NCBI GenBank assembly: GCA_036389375.1
Contig: DASVQA010000055.1
Span: 1-14,749, forward strand
Direction of reading: 5' to 3'
DNA from: QHXQ01 sp036389375
GTDB taxonomy: Bacteria; Acidobacteriota; Blastocatellia; Pyrinomonadales; Pyrinomonadaceae
Length of the DNA stretch: 14,749 bases
This document shows, one piece after another, positions 7,408-14,303 of the stretch. The notes beneath the pieces are model-generated. The model was not told the DNA's origin and did no database searches. It saw only the letters and a list, made by a program, of their open reading frames with translations. The translations under genes were made by a program, and so were the position numbers. Each line of letters begins with the position of its first letter. Position 1 is the stretch's first letter.

Positions 7408-7443
7408 GGAAGTCCCAGGTATGGCTTCGGAAGTCTCAGATAT
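7408..7443. repeat. Direct repeat in the divergent intergenic region
   Basis: GGAAGTCCCAGGTAT (7408-7422) recurs as GGAAGTCTCAGATAT (7429-7443), exactly 21 bp apart, about two helical turns. A looser GGAAGT-containing stretch occurs at 7510. Paired sites on one face of the helix between divergent genes fit a regulator-binding pair, but no regulator gene is adjacent. Confidence 0.35.
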
Positions 7444-7541
7444 TACGATTGTCGGGAGCAATAGGTTATTACTTACCCGTGCGAGCGGCGGTGATTGTAA
7501 AGCTTCGTCGGAAGTAATTCAAGAAAAAGATATACGTGCGG

Positions 7542-7571
7542 TTGCAAGTTTCTGACATGGAGGGCTAGACT
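7542..7571 (+). promoter_or_regulatory. Possible sigma-70-type promoter for the first small-domain gene
   Basis: TTGCAA (7542-7547) and TAGACT (7566-7571) are separated by 18 bp and lie 35 bp before the ATG at 7606. Each hexamer departs from consensus, so this is a plausible guess only. Confidence 0.3.
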
Positions 7572-7605
7572 GCGCCTTCCGGGTTACGGGCCCGCGTTCT
7601 GCTAT

Positions 7606-7908
7606 ATGGAAAAAACAACCTTCCTGCCACTCCTGAACACACAATTCCAAGTCCACACGGAGAGTTCCACGCCCGTCGCTTTGACGCTGGTCGAGGTCAG
7701 CGATCTTAACAGGTTTCCTGAGCGCGAGGTGCCGCGTGGCAAGCGCGGCTTTTCGCTCCTGTTCAAAGGCTCGCGCGAACACTTTCTGCCGCAACGCCTT
7801 TATTCGTTCGAGCATGAGGCGCTCGGCACATTTGAACTGTTTATCGTGCCCGTCCATCCCGACGATGATCAGACGTTCTCTTACGAAGCGATCTTCAACC
7901 ACCTGTGA
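7606..7908 (+). CDS. Small DUF6916-like protein, cytoplasmic-looking copy
   Basis: A 100-residue protein of unknown function. It resembles the short domain I remember as DUF6916, often met next to tail-collar genes. The pattern is F-x-P-x-L-N-x-Q-F, then LTLVEVSDL, a GFSLLFKGS block, Y-x-x-x-H-x-ALG-x-F-x-L-x-x-VPV, and Y-E-A-I-F-N at the end. It looks all-beta with a short helix. There is no signal peptide. The same set of motifs recurs in the next gene (8123-8596), so the two are paralogues. No clear ribosome-binding site precedes the ATG at 7606; translation may use another mechanism or the start may be misjudged, although no better in-frame start is visible upstream. It diverges from the tail-collar gene. 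Confidence 0.8.
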   Translation: MEKTTFLPLLNTQFQVHTESSTPVALTLVEVSDLNRFPEREVPRGKRGFSLLFKGSREHFLPQRLYSFEHEALGTFELFIVPVHPDDDQTFSYEAIFNHL

Positions 7909-8080
7909 TCTTAAAGCAGAGCGCACTTAAGCTGCGCGTCGAAGCAAGCTGCGTTGCGTAGTAATGCGCAATGATCGCTTCCGTCACAGCGCCCGCAAAA
8001 TTTATTTTCGCTGACCTTGATCAGCGCGCCGGAAAAGATGTTAGAGTGCTAAGTGGTTATGCCTCGCTAGGTCGCTCCAG

Positions 8081-8121
8081 CCTTAAGAAGGGTTCCAACT
8101 TACCTAAGAAGGGTCAACTTA
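8081..8121 (+). repeat. Tandem duplication containing the ribosome-binding site
   Basis: CCTTAAGAAGGGTTCCAACT plus TA (8081-8102) is followed at once by CCTAAGAAGGGTCAACTTA (8103-8121), the same sequence minus three bases. The second copy provides AGAAGGG about 9 bases before ATG 8123, and the first provides an identical but more distant copy. The preceding part of the 214-bp gap (7909-8080) shows no gene. Confidence 0.7.
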
Positions 8122-8122
8122 A

Positions 8123-8596
8123 ATGTCTATCTCGCGTCGCAGGTTTTTACAAACCGGGGCGGTAGCGGCTGTCGCTGTCACTGTGGCCGTCCATCCCCTG
8201 AAGACCTTTGCTCTTGTGGGCGGGCAACGTACCGATGAGCCTTACTTCCCCATCCCCTCGGAGAGTCGGCTCGATCCGATCTTCTACCTGAAGAAACATT
8301 CGTTCACCCCCTACCTAAACTCGCAGTTCAGAGTGAGCGGCAGCGGCAAACAGACGGGCCGGCTGACGCTCGTGCAGGTTGATGATCTGCGGAGCGCCGG
8401 CAAGCTGAAGACGCCAAGCGCAGGCGACGGGTTTTCGCTCCTGTTCGCCGGCTCGCTCAAGCGCCCTTTGTCGCAGGACATATACCGCATCACGCACGAT
8501 GCGCTCGGCGAGTTCTCGCTGCTGCTTGTGCCCGTCAACATGCGCGACAAAGGCCAAGCCTACTACGAAGCGATCATCAATCGTCTGAACCTGTAA
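8123..8596 (+). CDS. Tat-exported DUF6916-like protein
   Basis: A 157-residue paralogue of the preceding gene with an added twin-arginine export signal: SRRRFLQ (residues 4-10), an Ala/Val core (about 12-23) and a likely cleavage after TFA at residue 30. The mature domain (about 58-157) repeats the neighbour's motifs: FTPYLNSQF, LTLVQVDDL, GFSLLFAGS, HDALGEFSLLLVPV and YYEAIINRLNL. Tat signals usually carry folded proteins across the inner membrane, so this copy should act outside the cytoplasm while its sister stays inside. The start ATG 8123 is backed by AGAAGGG upstream. It is followed 34 bp later by the GNAT gene on the same strand. The Tat call is firm from the motif; the molecular role of the domain is unknown. 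Confidence 0.85.
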   Translation: MSISRRRFLQTGAVAAVAVTVAVHPLKTFALVGGQRTDEPYFPIPSESRLDPIFYLKKHSFTPYLNSQFRVSGSGKQTGRLTLVQVDDLRSAGKLKTPSAGDGFSLLFAGSLKRPLSQDIYRITHDALGEFSLLLVPVNMRDKGQAYYEAIINRLNL

Positions 8597-8630
8597 GCTG
8601 TCGAACACACGCCTTGGAGGGACGCTGCCT

Positions 8631-9137
8631 ATGAAGCACCAATCTGACAGCCCTGCTAAGCCCTCTGTGACGCTGCGCGCGGTCACCCCGGCCGACGAAG
8701 AATTTCTGTTCCAACTCTACGCCAGTACGCGCACCGAAGAGCTTGCGCCGCTCGGTTGGAGTGCGGCGCAGCTTACTCTGTTTTTGCGCCTACAGTTCGA
8801 GGCGCAGCGCCGCCACTACAACGCGCACTTCTCGCCCGACCGGCATCACATTATTCTCCTCGACGGCCAGCCCGTCGGCCGCATGTGGGTCGAGTTACGC
8901 ACGGACGAGATACGGGCCGTTGATATTGCCCTGCTCCCGGCCATGCGCGGCAGCGGCATCGGCACACAAATGCTGCATGAATTGATCGCGGAGTCCATCC
9001 AAAGAGGTCTGCCCTTACGCTTCTCCGTAGAGAAGAACAACCTGCGCGCGCTGCCGCTCTACGAGCGGCTCGGCTTCGTCGTCGTCGGCGACATCGGCAC
9101 GCACTTTCTGATGGAGCACAAACAAGGCGCAGGTTAA
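8631..9137 (+). CDS. GNAT-family N-acetyltransferase
   Basis: A 168-residue single-domain acetyltransferase using acetyl-CoA. After an N-terminal strand (VTLRAVTPADEEFLFQLYASTRTEE) the acetyl-CoA pyrophosphate-binding motif R/Q-x-x-G-x-G/A is seen as RGSGIG (106-111) following VDIALLPAM. Motif B is seen as V-E-K-N-N-L-R-A-L-P-L-Y-E-R-L-G-F (133-149). The start has GGAGG (8616-8620) 10 bases upstream. It lies 34 bp after the Tat gene on the same strand and is probably co-transcribed with it. The acceptor is not readable from sequence. I recall similar acetyltransferases beside tail-collar genes in other genomes, which suggests a partner in this cassette, but that needs a neighbourhood search. 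Confidence 0.88.
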   Translation: MKHQSDSPAKPSVTLRAVTPADEEFLFQLYASTRTEELAPLGWSAAQLTLFLRLQFEAQRRHYNAHFSPDRHHIILLDGQPVGRMWVELRTDEIRAVDIALLPAMRGSGIGTQMLHELIAESIQRGLPLRFSVEKNNLRALPLYERLGFVVVGDIGTHFLMEHKQGAG

Positions 9138-9250
9138 TAGGCAGTAAGACAGTTTAAGACAGAGGCCCGAAGTAGTAAGATAGCGGCGGCGGCAACGATG
9201 AGGTAAACAGTAAAGATCATCATACGCTGGCGCTGCCGCCCGACTGTTTT

Positions 9251-10258
9251 ATGCCTCTTGATCGGTTCATCAACGAGCGCAAGCGCGCATGGCAGCGGCT
9301 TGAAGATTTGCTGACGCTGCTCGACCGCAGCAGCCTGCGCCGCCTCGACCGCGAGGAGGTGCGCGAACTTGGCCGCATCTACCGGCGCACGTCCTCCGAT
9401 CTCGCCATCGCCCGCGCCGAATCGCGCGACCCGCGCCTCGTCAACTATCTCAACAGTCTGGTGATCCGCGCGCACGGGCGTATCTATCGCGCCGAGTCGG
9501 CCGAAGGCCGGCAACGCATACGCCAATTTTTCGCGCGCGACCTGCCGCGCACGTTCCGCCGCACGTGGCGCTATACGGCGCTCGCGGCCCTGTTCTTCTG
9601 GGTCTTCTTCGTCGCCGGCTTCATCGGCACGATGCGCGACGCGGATTTTTCTGAGTTGACCGGCGTGAGCGCCGAGTGGCGCGCCGAGAACACGGACGCG
9701 CAGGAGCGTTGGTGGCTCGAAGCGAACAAGGCTAATCAGATCGCGGCCGCCGGCATCGCCACCAATAACATCGGCGTCACCTTCTACGCTTTCGCGTGGG
9801 GCGCGCTCGTCGGCATCGGCTCGCTCTACATCATGGCGATGAACGGCGCACAGGTCGGCGCGGTGCTCGCGCTCACCTACCGCGCCAACTATGGCAACGA
9901 GCTACTCACCTTCATGGTCGGGCACGGCGTCGTCGAACTCTCGTGCATCTTCTTCGCGGGCGGCGCGGGGCTGATGCTCGGCAGCGCCATCCTGATGCCC
10001 GGCGATCTGTCGCGCTTCGACGCGTTGCTTCTGCGCACGCGCGAAGCCATGCACCTCGTCGTCGCCTGCATCCCGCTGCTCGCCATCGCCGGCACAATCG
10101 AAGGCTTTATCAGCCCCGCACCGATCAATCCCGGTTTCAAGTTCAGCATCGCCGTGCTGACCGGGATCGCGCTCTACACCTATCTGTTGCTTGCCGGACG
10201 TGAAGCGGAAGACTCAGAGCAGCCCGCGCTCCTTAACGCGAATGTAAGTCTCAAGTAG
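9251..10258 (+). CDS. SpoIIM-family (DUF95) integral membrane protein
   Basis: A 335-residue membrane protein of the stage II sporulation protein M family. The N-terminal ~105 residues are soluble, helical and Arg-rich. Membrane segments follow at about 107-128, 174-198, 219-248, 267-285 and 296-315. Family landmarks are NNIGVTFYAFAWGALVGIG, the GHGVVELSCIFFAGGAGLMLG stretch and the IEGFISP motif. The genes around it give no sign of sporulation; outside Firmicutes this family typically accompanies MoxR/DUF58 or RDD genes. The ATG at 9251 has no good ribosome-binding site, and no better start is visible. The 3' end overlaps the convergent DUF58 gene by 45 bp. The molecular role is unknown. Confidence 0.9.
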   Translation: MPLDRFINERKRAWQRLEDLLTLLDRSSLRRLDREEVRELGRIYRRTSSDLAIARAESRDPRLVNYLNSLVIRAHGRIYRAESAEGRQRIRQFFARDLPRTFRRTWRYTALAALFFWVFFVAGFIGTMRDADFSELTGVSAEWRAENTDAQERWWLEANKANQIAAAGIATNNIGVTFYAFAWGALVGIGSLYIMAMNGAQVGAVLALTYRANYGNELLTFMVGHGVVELSCIFFAGGAGLMLGSAILMPGDLSRFDALLLRTREAMHLVVACIPLLAIAGTIEGFISPAPINPGFKFSIAVLTGIALYTYLLLAGREAEDSEQPALLNANVSLK

Positions 10259-11533
10259 GTTGGGCACGAGCGCAGCGGTCGTGACATCGAGGGCGAGGCC
10301 GCCCTGTTGTTCGACGAGGCGGAGCGCCGCTTCGCGTTGGAACATGATCTCTTCGGCGACGGATTGCGTGAACAGGTCGCGCAGGGTGGCGGGCGCATCT
10401 GAGACAGCCGCCTTGAGGTCGCGGTCGGCGATACAGACGACGAGCGGAAGGTGGCGCGGGCGCAAGAGGTGGAGCGACGAGAGCAGTTCGCGCGAGCCTT
10501 CTTCATCAACGAGGTCGGTTAAGACGACGACGAGCGCGCGGCGCTTGCAGTTGGCGGCGATGTACTCGAAGGCGCGCGTGTAGGACGGCTCGATCATTTC
10601 CGGCTCGACGGCGTGCAGGGCTTCGATGACGCCTTCGGTCTGCTCGCGTCCACGGCCCGGTGGGACGAAGGCGCGGACGCGCCGGCCGAAGACGACGAGT
10701 GCCGTGTGATCGCCGCCGCGCTCGGCGGCCGACATGAGCGCAAGCGCCGCGTGCAGCGCCGAGTCGAATTTCGTCTCGTTCTCGATGCGCGCCGTCATCA
10801 AGCGGCCGGCGTCGAGCGCGATCAGCACGGTCTGGTCGCGTTCGATCTGGTATTGCCGCGTGGTCAATCGTCCGCGCCGCGCCGTCGCCGTCCAGGAGAT
10901 GTGGCGCAACTCGTCGCCGGGCACGTACTCGCGCAAAGATTCAAAGTCGCGCCCCTCGCCGCGCCAGGCCGTGCGCCGCCGCATGGCGACGAGCGCGCGT
11001 GTGCCAAGCGCCTTCAACTCTGCTTCGCGCGCGCGCCGCAGATTCGGATAGACTTTGACGCTCTGCGCTTCGCCCGCTTCGGTCGCCACCCACACCAGAC
11101 CCAGACGCGAACGATAACGCACAGCCATGCGCCCGAAGTCGTAGCGCCCACGACGCGGGGGCGTCAGCCCATAGACGAGCGTCGCACTCGTCTGGCCTTC
11201 CACGCTTAACTCAACCTCGCGCGGCGATTCAAGGCGCAACTCAGGCGGGTATTCGTCCTTCACCTGCGCGCGAAACGTGCGCCGGGCATCGTTCTGCACG
11301 TGGACGCGCACCTCCGTCTCTGCGCCCAGATGGAAGCGCCCGCCCAACTCGCGCCTGACCGTGACGCCTGCCGGCCAACGGCTCAAGCGTGCATCCACGA
11401 ACGCGGCGGCCAAGAGCAGCAGATCGTAGGCGAGCGTCAACCGGCGCAGCGTGGGCCATTGCCACGAGAGCGAGAGCAGCAGGAAGCCTGCGGCGAGCAG
11501 CGCGTAGAAGCGGCGGGTGAAGACGAAGCGCAT
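10214..11533 (-). CDS. DUF58 (VWA-like) membrane-anchored protein
   Basis: A 439-residue protein of the DUF58 family. Two N-terminal membrane segments (about 9-25 and 33-48) anchor it. A beta-rich region (about 55-165) with P-P-R-R-G-R-Y follows, then the family signature E-Y-V-P-G-D-E-L-R-H-I-S-W-x-x-x-A-R-R (202-220) and a VWA-like domain (about 232-375: VLIALDAG, ALVVFGR, VVVLTDLVDEE). The MIDAS motif D-x-S-x-S is degenerate: Asp241 is followed by A-G-R-L, so metal-dependent binding may be altered. DUF58 proteins are usual partners of MoxR ATPases in envelope-related assembly. The start is ATG 11533; a longer in-frame extension to 11608 begins with TTG and does not resemble the family. No strong ribosome-binding site is seen. 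It is convergent with the SpoIIM gene and divergent from the metalloprotease gene. Confidence 0.92.
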   Translation of the reverse strand: MRFVFTRRFYALLAAGFLLLSLSWQWPTLRRLTLAYDLLLLAAAFVDARLSRWPAGVTVRRELGGRFHLGAETEVRVHVQNDARRTFRAQVKDEYPPELRLESPREVELSVEGQTSATLVYGLTPPRRGRYDFGRMAVRYRSRLGLVWVATEAGEAQSVKVYPNLRRAREAELKALGTRALVAMRRRTAWRGEGRDFESLREYVPGDELRHISWTATARRGRLTTRQYQIERDQTVLIALDAGRLMTARIENETKFDSALHAALALMSAAERGGDHTALVVFGRRVRAFVPPGRGREQTEGVIEALHAVEPEMIEPSYTRAFEYIAANCKRRALVVVLTDLVDEEGSRELLSSLHLLRPRHLPLVVCIADRDLKAAVSDAPATLRDLFTQSVAEEIMFQREAALRLVEQQGGLALDVTTAALVPNLLETYIRVKERGLL

Positions 11534-11711
11534 AGCGCGGACAAGATAGAAACAGTCGGGCCCGGGTTGCGTATAACGACGGCAGTGTATTGGTAAATGC
11601 CGGCGCAATCAATCATAAGCTGACAACGACCCAGCATTGCGGCTAAAATGCACGCGTCCCTGATTCAATGCAAACGCGCCTGCATGCCTGCTAGTTCTTA
11701 AAGGAACAATT

Positions 11712-14291
11712 ATGAGACGTACCTACCTGCTTCTCTGCTGCGCGCTCTGCTGCGCGCTCAGCGCCGCCGCCCAGCCGAGATCGCTCCGCGACCGCACGAA
11801 AGATTTGCAGAAGCTTGACGGCTATTTGCCTCTCTACTGGGACGCGGAGAGCGGCAAACTCTTGCTTGAGATCACGCACTTCGATCAGGATTTTCTCTAT
11901 CAGGTCTCGCTGCAAACGGGCGTCGGCTCGAACCCCATCGGGCTTGATCGCGGTCAACTCGGCAGCACGCACGTCGTCCACTTCGAGCGCGTGGGGCCGA
12001 AGGTCTTGCTCGTCGAGCCGAACCAGCGTTATCGCGCACGCAGCAATGATCAGAGCGAGCGGCGCGCGGTCGAAGAGTCGTTCGCGCGTTCCGTGTTGTG
12101 GGGCTTTAAGGTGGAAGCGAGCGAGGGCGAACGCGTGTTGGTTGATGCCACCGCGTTCTTCCTGCGCGACGCGCACGGCGTGGCTGATACGCTGCGCCAG
12201 ACGCAGCAGGGCAGTTTCAGTCTCGACGAATCGCGCAGCGCCATCTATCTGCCGCGCACAAAGAACTTCCCGTTGAATACGGAAGTCGAAGCCATGCTGA
12301 CCTTCAACGCGCAGGGCGACCCCGGCCCCCTTGTGCGCCAGACGACGCCTTGGCCGCAGAACCTGACGGTGCGTGAGCATCATTCGCTCGTGCAACTGCC
12401 TGATGAAGGATATCGCCCGCGCCGCTACGACCCGCGCGTCGGCAACATACGCATCGAGTTCTACGACTACGCCACGCCTATCACCGAACCAATCGAGCAG
12501 CGCTGGATCATACGCCACCGCTTGCAGAAGAAAGACCCGTCGGCGGCCATCTCCGAACCCGTCAAGCCGATCATCTACTACGTCGATCCCGGCGCACCCG
12601 AACCGATTCGCAGCGCCCTCGTTGAAGGCGCGTCGTGGTGGAATGAGGCGTTTGAAGCGGCGGGTTTTCGCAACGCATTTCAGGTGAAAGTGCTGCCGCC
12701 TGACGCCGACCCGATGGACGTGCGCTACAACATGATCAACTGGGTGCATCGCGCCACGCGCGGCTGGTCAATTGGCGACAACATCAACGACCCGCGTACC
12801 GGCGAGATCATCAAAGGCAACGTCACGCTCGGCTCGCTCCGCATCCGGCAGGACTACATGCTCGGCAGCGGGCTGATTCCGCCCTTCGCAGATGAGACGA
12901 ATCGCGGCGGCACGGGCAGCAATAATTTACGCGGCAGCTCGTGCGACTACGGCGCGCTCCCCGAAGACGATTACCTCGTCGCGCTCGACCCCACAACCGA
13001 CGCCGCGCAGATGGCGCTCGCCCGCATACGCCAACTCGCCGCGCACGAGGTCGGGCACACGCTCGGTCTCGAACACAACTTCGCGGCTTCGACCTATGCC
13101 GGGCGCGCTTCCGTCATGGACTACCCCGCCCCGCTCGTCGAGATCAAAAACGGCAAGCTCGATCTCTCGAACGCCTACGCGCGCGGCATCGGCGTCTATG
13201 ACAAGTTTGCGATCACGTATGCTTACGCGCAGTTCGCGCCGGGCGCGGACGAGCAAGTGCAGTTGGCGCGCATCGTGCAAGACGGCATCGCGCGCGGCAT
13301 GCTCTATCTGACGGATCAGGATGCGCGCCCCTTTGGCGCGGCCAACCCGCTCGCCAACCTGTGGGACAACGGCGACGATCCGGTTGCGATGCTCAGGCAC
13401 GAGATGGAGGTGCGCCGCATCGGTCTCGCGCAGTTTGGTCTCGGCAACGTCCCAATCGGCACGCCGCTCTCGCTGCTCGAAGCGAAACTGCTGCCGCTCT
13501 ATCTGCACCATCGCTATCAACTACAGGCGGCGGTCAAAACGGTCGGCGGGCTGTACTACACCTACGCCGTCAAGTCCGGCAGCAGCGTGCCACCGTTCAT
13601 TCAGGGGCGCGCGGCGTCTTACCCCATGCCGACGCCCGTGCATGAGATCGTGCCCGCCGCCCGCCAACGCGACGCCTTGAACGCCGTGCTCGACACCATC
13701 CGGCCCGACGCGCTGGCGCTCCCGCCGCGCATCCTTGAACTCATCCCGCCGCGTGCGCCCGGCTACGAAGGCAGCACGATTGAGCTATTCAGCAAACGCA
13801 CAGACCCGGCCTTCGATCCCGTCAACGCCGCGACCATCGCCGCCGACTTGGCCGTCAGTGCGCTCTTAGAGCCACACCGCGCCGCGCGCCTCGTCGAATA
13901 TCACGCGCGCAACGCGGCCAACCCGGACTTTCAGGAGGTTGCCGCCGCGCTCGTCCGCCGCACGTGGCTTGAAGCCGCGCCGCGCGACGAATATCAGGCC
14001 ACGGTCGCACGCGCCGTGCAGAGTCTAACCGTCACGCGGTTGATGGATCTGGCCGCGAACGACACGGCCGCGCCGCAAGTGCGCGCCGTCGCCACCGAAA
14101 CGCTGCGCGGACTGCAAGAGCGGCTCAAAGCGCCGGTCGGTATCATCACCGCCGCCGAACTCGCGCACCGCCGCGCCGTCCTCGACGACATCGAACGTTT
14201 TCTCGCGCGCCCCGATGCGCCGCGCAAACGCACCGCGCCGCCGCCCACGCCCCCCGGCGACCCCATCGGCGCGCAAAGTCCGCCCGGTTAA
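11712..14291 (+). CDS. Secreted zinc-dependent metalloprotease (DUF5117-type)
   Basis: An 859-residue exported metallopeptidase. Residues 1-20 are a signal peptide (MRRTYLLLCC, cleavage likely at SAAA before Gln21). A beta-rich N-terminal region (about 30-260) resembles the DUF5118/DUF5117 domains seen in this family. The catalytic domain holds H-E-V-G-H-T-L-G-L-E-H with His445, Glu446, His449 and His455. A Met-turn, SVMDYP (Met469), marks it as metzincin-like. The C-terminal part (about 500-830) is helical and ends in a Pro-rich tail with A-P-P-P-T-P-P-G. The start ATG 11712 has AAAGGAA just upstream. The length of about 800-900 is usual for these proteins, common in Bacteroidota and Acidobacteriota. 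It probably acts in the periplasm or outside; the substrate is unknown. It separates the DUF58 gene from the partial MoxR gene. Confidence 0.93.
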   Translation: MRRTYLLLCCALCCALSAAAQPRSLRDRTKDLQKLDGYLPLYWDAESGKLLLEITHFDQDFLYQVSLQTGVGSNPIGLDRGQLGSTHVVHFERVGPKVLLVEPNQRYRARSNDQSERRAVEESFARSVLWGFKVEASEGERVLVDATAFFLRDAHGVADTLRQTQQGSFSLDESRSAIYLPRTKNFPLNTEVEAMLTFNAQGDPGPLVRQTTPWPQNLTVREHHSLVQLPDEGYRPRRYDPRVGNIRIEFYDYATPITEPIEQRWIIRHRLQKKDPSAAISEPVKPIIYYVDPGAPEPIRSALVEGASWWNEAFEAAGFRNAFQVKVLPPDADPMDVRYNMINWVHRATRGWSIGDNINDPRTGEIIKGNVTLGSLRIRQDYMLGSGLIPPFADETNRGGTGSNNLRGSSCDYGALPEDDYLVALDPTTDAAQMALARIRQLAAHEVGHTLGLEHNFAASTYAGRASVMDYPAPLVEIKNGKLDLSNAYARGIGVYDKFAITYAYAQFAPGADEQVQLARIVQDGIARGMLYLTDQDARPFGAANPLANLWDNGDDPVAMLRHEMEVRRIGLAQFGLGNVPIGTPLSLLEAKLLPLYLHHRYQLQAAVKTVGGLYYTYAVKSGSSVPPFIQGRAASYPMPTPVHEIVPAARQRDALNAVLDTIRPDALALPPRILELIPPRAPGYEGSTIELFSKRTDPAFDPVNAATIAADLAVSALLEPHRAARLVEYHARNAANPDFQEVAAALVRRTWLEAAPRDEYQATVARAVQSLTVTRLMDLAANDTAAPQVRAVATETLRGLQERLKAPVGIITAAELAHRRAVLDDIERFLARPDAPRKRTAPPPTPPGDPIGAQSPPG
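11734..11757 (+). repeat. Perfect 12-bp tandem duplication within the signal peptide
   Basis: TCTGCTGCGCGC occurs twice back to back (11734-11745 and 11746-11757), giving the repeated residues C-C-A-L-C-C-A-L in the hydrophobic core of the metalloprotease signal peptide. It is in frame, so the product remains intact. Confidence 0.85.
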
Positions 14292-14303
14292 AAGAGCGCC
14301 GGA

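Noticed and set aside
6728..9137. Prophage remnant
   Set aside because: Only the tail-collar domain is phage-like. There is no integrase, attachment-site pair, capsid, portal or lysis gene, and the composition matches the host-like flanks.
9134..9223. A 29-codon minus-strand frame encoding a hydrophobic peptide (MMIFTVYLIV...) between the GNAT and SpoIIM genes
   Set aside because: It looks like a small membrane peptide, but no ribosome-binding site precedes it and it overlaps the GNAT stop region. The hydrophobic stretch is partly due to GCC-type repeats. Conservation would be needed.
11691..12749. A 352-codon minus-strand frame opposite the metalloprotease
   Set aside because: Shadow frame with biased composition and no motif, opposite a well-supported gene with signal peptide and conserved domain.
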